A DNA stretch of 14,199 nt from contig DJWZ01000079.1 in assembly GCA_002449535.1 (NCBI GenBank), positions 18,291-32,489 on the forward strand. The letters run 5' to 3'. How positions within the stretch are numbered: position 1 is the stretch's first letter; each line of letters begins with the position of its first letter. Made by a program: the position numbers and the translations under genes. This DNA is from Prevotellaceae bacterium UBA7017. GTDB taxonomy: Bacteria > Bacteroidota > Bacteroidia > Bacteroidales > Bacteroidaceae. The notes under the pieces are model-generated. The model was not told where the DNA came from. It saw only the letters and a program-made list of their open reading frames with translations, and searched no databases. Shown here in pieces: positions 11,657 to 14,199 of this stretch.

Positions 11657-14199
11657 ATGAAAATCAAGTCTGATTATGCAAACACTCCTATTTGGAAGGA
11701 GTTTACAGTTAAATCAACCCTCCCAAAGGAGTTAGAGTGTCTCGATGAAATAGCACACAACTTGTGGTGGGTATGGAATTACGATGCTCGCGACCTATTC
11801 CGTTCTCTTGATGAAGAAATCTACGACCAGGTTTCTCACAATCCAGTACAGTTACTTGAGCGTCTCTCTTATGAGCGCAAAGAAGAGATTGTAAAGGACA
11901 AGAAGATTATGGCTAACGTAAAGGCCGTATATCAGCACTTCAAGGATTACATGTCTGTAAAGCCAGACAAGAGTCGTCCTTCTGTTGCTTACTTCTCTAT
12001 GGAGTTCGGTATCCACAACTCTTTGAAGATTTATTCTGGTGGTCTCGGAATGCTTGCCGGTGACTATATCAAGGAAGCTTCAGACTCTAACGTTGATATG
12101 TGCGGTATCGGTTTCCTTTATCGTTTTGGCTATTTCAAGCAGAGCCTTTCAATGGACGGACAGCAGATTGCTAACTATGACGCACAGAATTTCAATTCTC
12201 TGCCTATCACAAAGACACTGGATGCAGAAGGAAAGCAAGTTGTTGTCGATGTACCATATATGAACTATAATGTACACGCACTCGTATGGCAGGCTAATGT
12301 AGGTCGTGTAAAGCTTTATCTGCTCGATACAGATAACGACCTGAACTCTGAATATGACCGTCCTATCACTCACGCTCTTTATGGTGGTGACTGGGAGAAC
12401 CGTCTGAAGCAGGAGATTCTTCTCGGTATCGGTGGTATGCTGATGCTTGAGAAGCTTGGCATCAAGAAGCAGGTATATCACTGTAACGAGGGTCACGCAG
12501 CACTCTGTAACCTCGAGCGTCTTGTTTCATACGTTAAGAGCGGTTTGACATTCAATCAGGCAATGGAAGTAGTTCGTGCTTCTTCACTCTATACCGTACA
12601 CACTCCAGTGCCTGCTGGTCACGACTACTTCGACAAGGACCTCTTTGGCAAGTACATGGGTGGCTATGCTGACATGCTCGGTATCTCTTGGAAAGAGTTT
12701 ATCGGTATGGGTCGTATCAATCCTGATGATGATAACGAGCGTTTCTGTATGTCAACATTCGCATGCAATACCTGTCAGGAGGTTAATGGTGTATCTATGC
12801 TTCACGGCTGGGTATCTCAGAAGATGTTTGCTAATATCTGGAACGGTTATTACCCAGAAGAGAACCACGTTGGTTACGTTACCAATGGCGTACACTTCCC
12901 ATCATGGTGTGCTACAGAGTGGCGTGAGCTTTATGATAAGTATCTGAAGCCTGGGTTCTATGAGGATCAGTCTAACGAGGACCTGTGGCATGGTATCTAC
13001 GACTGCCCAGACACAGAGATTTGGAAGACTCGTATGGCTCTGAAAGAGAAGCTCATCAAGTATATCCGTGATAAGTTTGCTGAGTCATGGCTGAAGAACC
13101 AGGGTGATCCTGCTCGTGTAGTATCTCTGCTTGAGCGCATCAATTCTAATGCACTGATGATTGGTTTCTGCCGTCGTTTTGCTACTTACAAGCGTGCTCA
13201 CTTGCTCTTCACAGACCTTGAGCGTCTTTCTAAGATTGTAAACAACCCTGAGAAGCCAGTATTGTTCTTCTTCTCTGGTAAGGCACACCCAGCAGACGGT
13301 GCAGGACAGGGACTTATCAAGCGCATCTACGAGATTTCACAGCGTCCAGAATTCCTTGGTAAGATTATCTTCCTTGAGGACTATGACTACCAGCTGGCAC
13401 GTCGTCTCGTATCAGGTGTTGATATCTGGATGAACACTCCAACCCGTCCACTCGAGGCTTCTGGTACATCAGGTGAGAAGGCAGAGATGAATGGTGTCGT
13501 AAACCTCTCTGTCCTCGACGGATGGTGGGTAGAAGGTTATCGCAAGGGTGCTGGTTGGGCATTGAAGCAGGAGCGCACTTACGAGAATCAGGCATATCAG
13601 GATCAGCTTGACGCTACTACAATCTACAACCTCCTTGAGAACGAAATCGTACCAATGTACTATGACAAGGACAAGAAGGGTCTGTCAAAGGATTGGATTC
13701 AGGTTGTGAAGAATTCTATTGCAACTATCGCTCCTCACTATACTATGAAGCGTCAGCTCGACGACTACTATTCTAAGTTCTATACAAAACTGGCTGCTCG
13801 TTCTGCAAAGATCAATGCAAAAGGCTACCAGTTGGCAAAGGATATTGCTCAGTGGAAAGAAACTGTGGCAGAACGCTGGGATTCCATCAAGGTCGTTTCG
13901 TCTGACACTAATGTGCTGCGCGACGGTGCCGATACGGGTACTAATCCAAAGATCACCTACGTCATCGACGAACAAGGTCTTAACGACGCTGTAGGTCTTG
14001 AACTCGTCAGCCTCAAGAACGATCAGGAGACCACCGACCGCAAGGTTAACAAGGTAGAGCAGTTCAAGCTCGTGAAGCAGGAAGGCAACCTCTACACCTT
14101 TGAGTGTCAGATGGATGTAAAGCGTGCCGGCAGCTACAAGACCTGCGTGCGCATGTTCCCAAAGAACGACCTGTTGCCACACCGTCAGGACTTCTGCTA
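11657..14199 (+). CDS. glgP: Alpha-glucan phosphorylase (GT35, DUF3417 type), 3' end cut by the window
   Basis: The enzyme removes glucose from alpha-1,4-glucan ends with phosphate to give glucose-1-phosphate, using pyridoxal phosphate. I translated the frame from ATG 11657: 847 codons are open to the window edge. Residues ~15-110 are the DUF3417 N-terminal domain (IAHNLWWVWN). The phosphorylase body follows with VAYFSMEFGIH, IYSGGLGMLAGD, YHCNEGHAA, LYTVHTPVPAGHD and YVTNGVHFPSW. The PLP-binding Lys is K608 in EASGTSGEKAEMNG, then VLDGWWVEGY. The end, PHRQDFC, resembles the family's last residues, so only a few codons are probably missing. It follows the synthase by 30 bases with no promoter or terminator between, so both enzymes are probably cotranscribed. 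Arginine is almost always CGT/CGC, a sign of high expression. Some databases call this family glycosyltransferase/MalP-like. Confidence 0.94.
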   Translation, partial: MKIKSDYANTPIWKEFTVKSTLPKELECLDEIAHNLWWVWNYDARDLFRSLDEEIYDQVSHNPVQLLERLSYERKEEIVKDKKIMANVKAVYQHFKDYMSVKPDKSRPSVAYFSMEFGIHNSLKIYSGGLGMLAGDYIKEASDSNVDMCGIGFLYRFGYFKQSLSMDGQQIANYDAQNFNSLPITKTLDAEGKQVVVDVPYMNYNVHALVWQANVGRVKLYLLDTDNDLNSEYDRPITHALYGGDWENRLKQEILLGIGGMLMLEKLGIKKQVYHCNEGHAALCNLERLVSYVKSGLTFNQAMEVVRASSLYTVHTPVPAGHDYFDKDLFGKYMGGYADMLGISWKEFIGMGRINPDDDNERFCMSTFACNTCQEVNGVSMLHGWVSQKMFANIWNGYYPEENHVGYVTNGVHFPSWCATEWRELYDKYLKPGFYEDQSNEDLWHGIYDCPDTEIWKTRMALKEKLIKYIRDKFAESWLKNQGDPARVVSLLERINSNALMIGFCRRFATYKRAHLLFTDLERLSKIVNNPEKPVLFFFSGKAHPADGAGQGLIKRIYEISQRPEFLGKIIFLEDYDYQLARRLVSGVDIWMNTPTRPLEASGTSGEKAEMNGVVNLSVLDGWWVEGYRKGAGWALKQERTYENQAYQDQLDATTIYNLLENEIVPMYYDKDKKGLSKDWIQVVKNSIATIAPHYTMKRQLDDYYSKFYTKLAARSAKINAKGYQLAKDIAQWKETVAERWDSIKVVSSDTNVLRDGADTGTNPKITYVIDEQGLNDAVGLELVSLKNDQETTDRKVNKVEQFKLVKQEGNLYTFECQMDVKRAGSYKTCVRMFPKNDLLPHRQDFC

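Noticed and set aside
13685..14182. Long open frame on the minus strand opposite the phosphorylase gene
   Set aside because: The plus-strand phosphorylase is unmistakable through this region; the reverse frame is open as a side effect of its codon bias and shows no recognisable domain.

Overview
The window looks like chromosomal DNA from a Bacteroidota bacterium, most likely a Prevotella/Segatella-type member of the Bacteroidales. The evidence is three promoters of the TAnnTTTG type (each containing TACCTTTG), start codons with almost no Shine-Dalgarno sequence (one exception), a GT3-type glycogen synthase next to a DUF3417-type alpha-glucan phosphorylase, an archaeal/eukaryotic-type prolyl-tRNA synthetase ending in Tyr, and a golvesin-domain amidase lipoprotein.

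Layout. (1) Positions 1-119 hold non-coding, repeat-rich DNA downstream of rarA. (2) Positions 120-6535 on the minus strand form one tightly packed block. In transcription order it holds a 90-aa helical protein of unknown function, a PlsC-like acyltransferase, a large amidase-like lipoprotein, a YgiQ-type radical SAM protein and RarA. The junctions are an 8-base overlap, a 3-base gap, a 4-base overlap and a 20-base gap, so an operon is likely. (3) A 166-base divergent intergenic region carries promoter-like motifs on both strands. (4) On the plus strand, proS is followed by a histidine-rich 64-aa membrane microprotein. (5) A long AT-rich hairpin, which reads as a terminator, runs into the promoter of the ribosomal operon rpsF-rpsR-rplI; that operon ends at a very clear intrinsic terminator. 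(6) Another TACCTTTG promoter precedes the glycogen pair: a GT3 glycogen synthase and a GT35 alpha-glucan phosphorylase that is cut by the right edge a few codons before its expected stop.

The genes cover envelope work (acyltransferase, amidase-like lipoprotein), replication-fork maintenance (RarA), translation (ProS, S6, S18, L9) and storage glucan synthesis and breakdown (synthase plus phosphorylase). I see no mobile element, CRISPR array, RNA gene or defence cassette, and most of the window is ordinary core genome. The points most worth a second look are: a register-preserving heptanucleotide array that joins the 3' end of ygiQ to the rarA start; the long hairpin overlapping the rpsF promoter; the isolated strong Shine-Dalgarno before rplI, downstream of genes for two proteins that help hide the anti-SD in this phylum; a ProRS in which all four expected zinc cysteines are replaced; and the His-rich tail-anchored microprotein.
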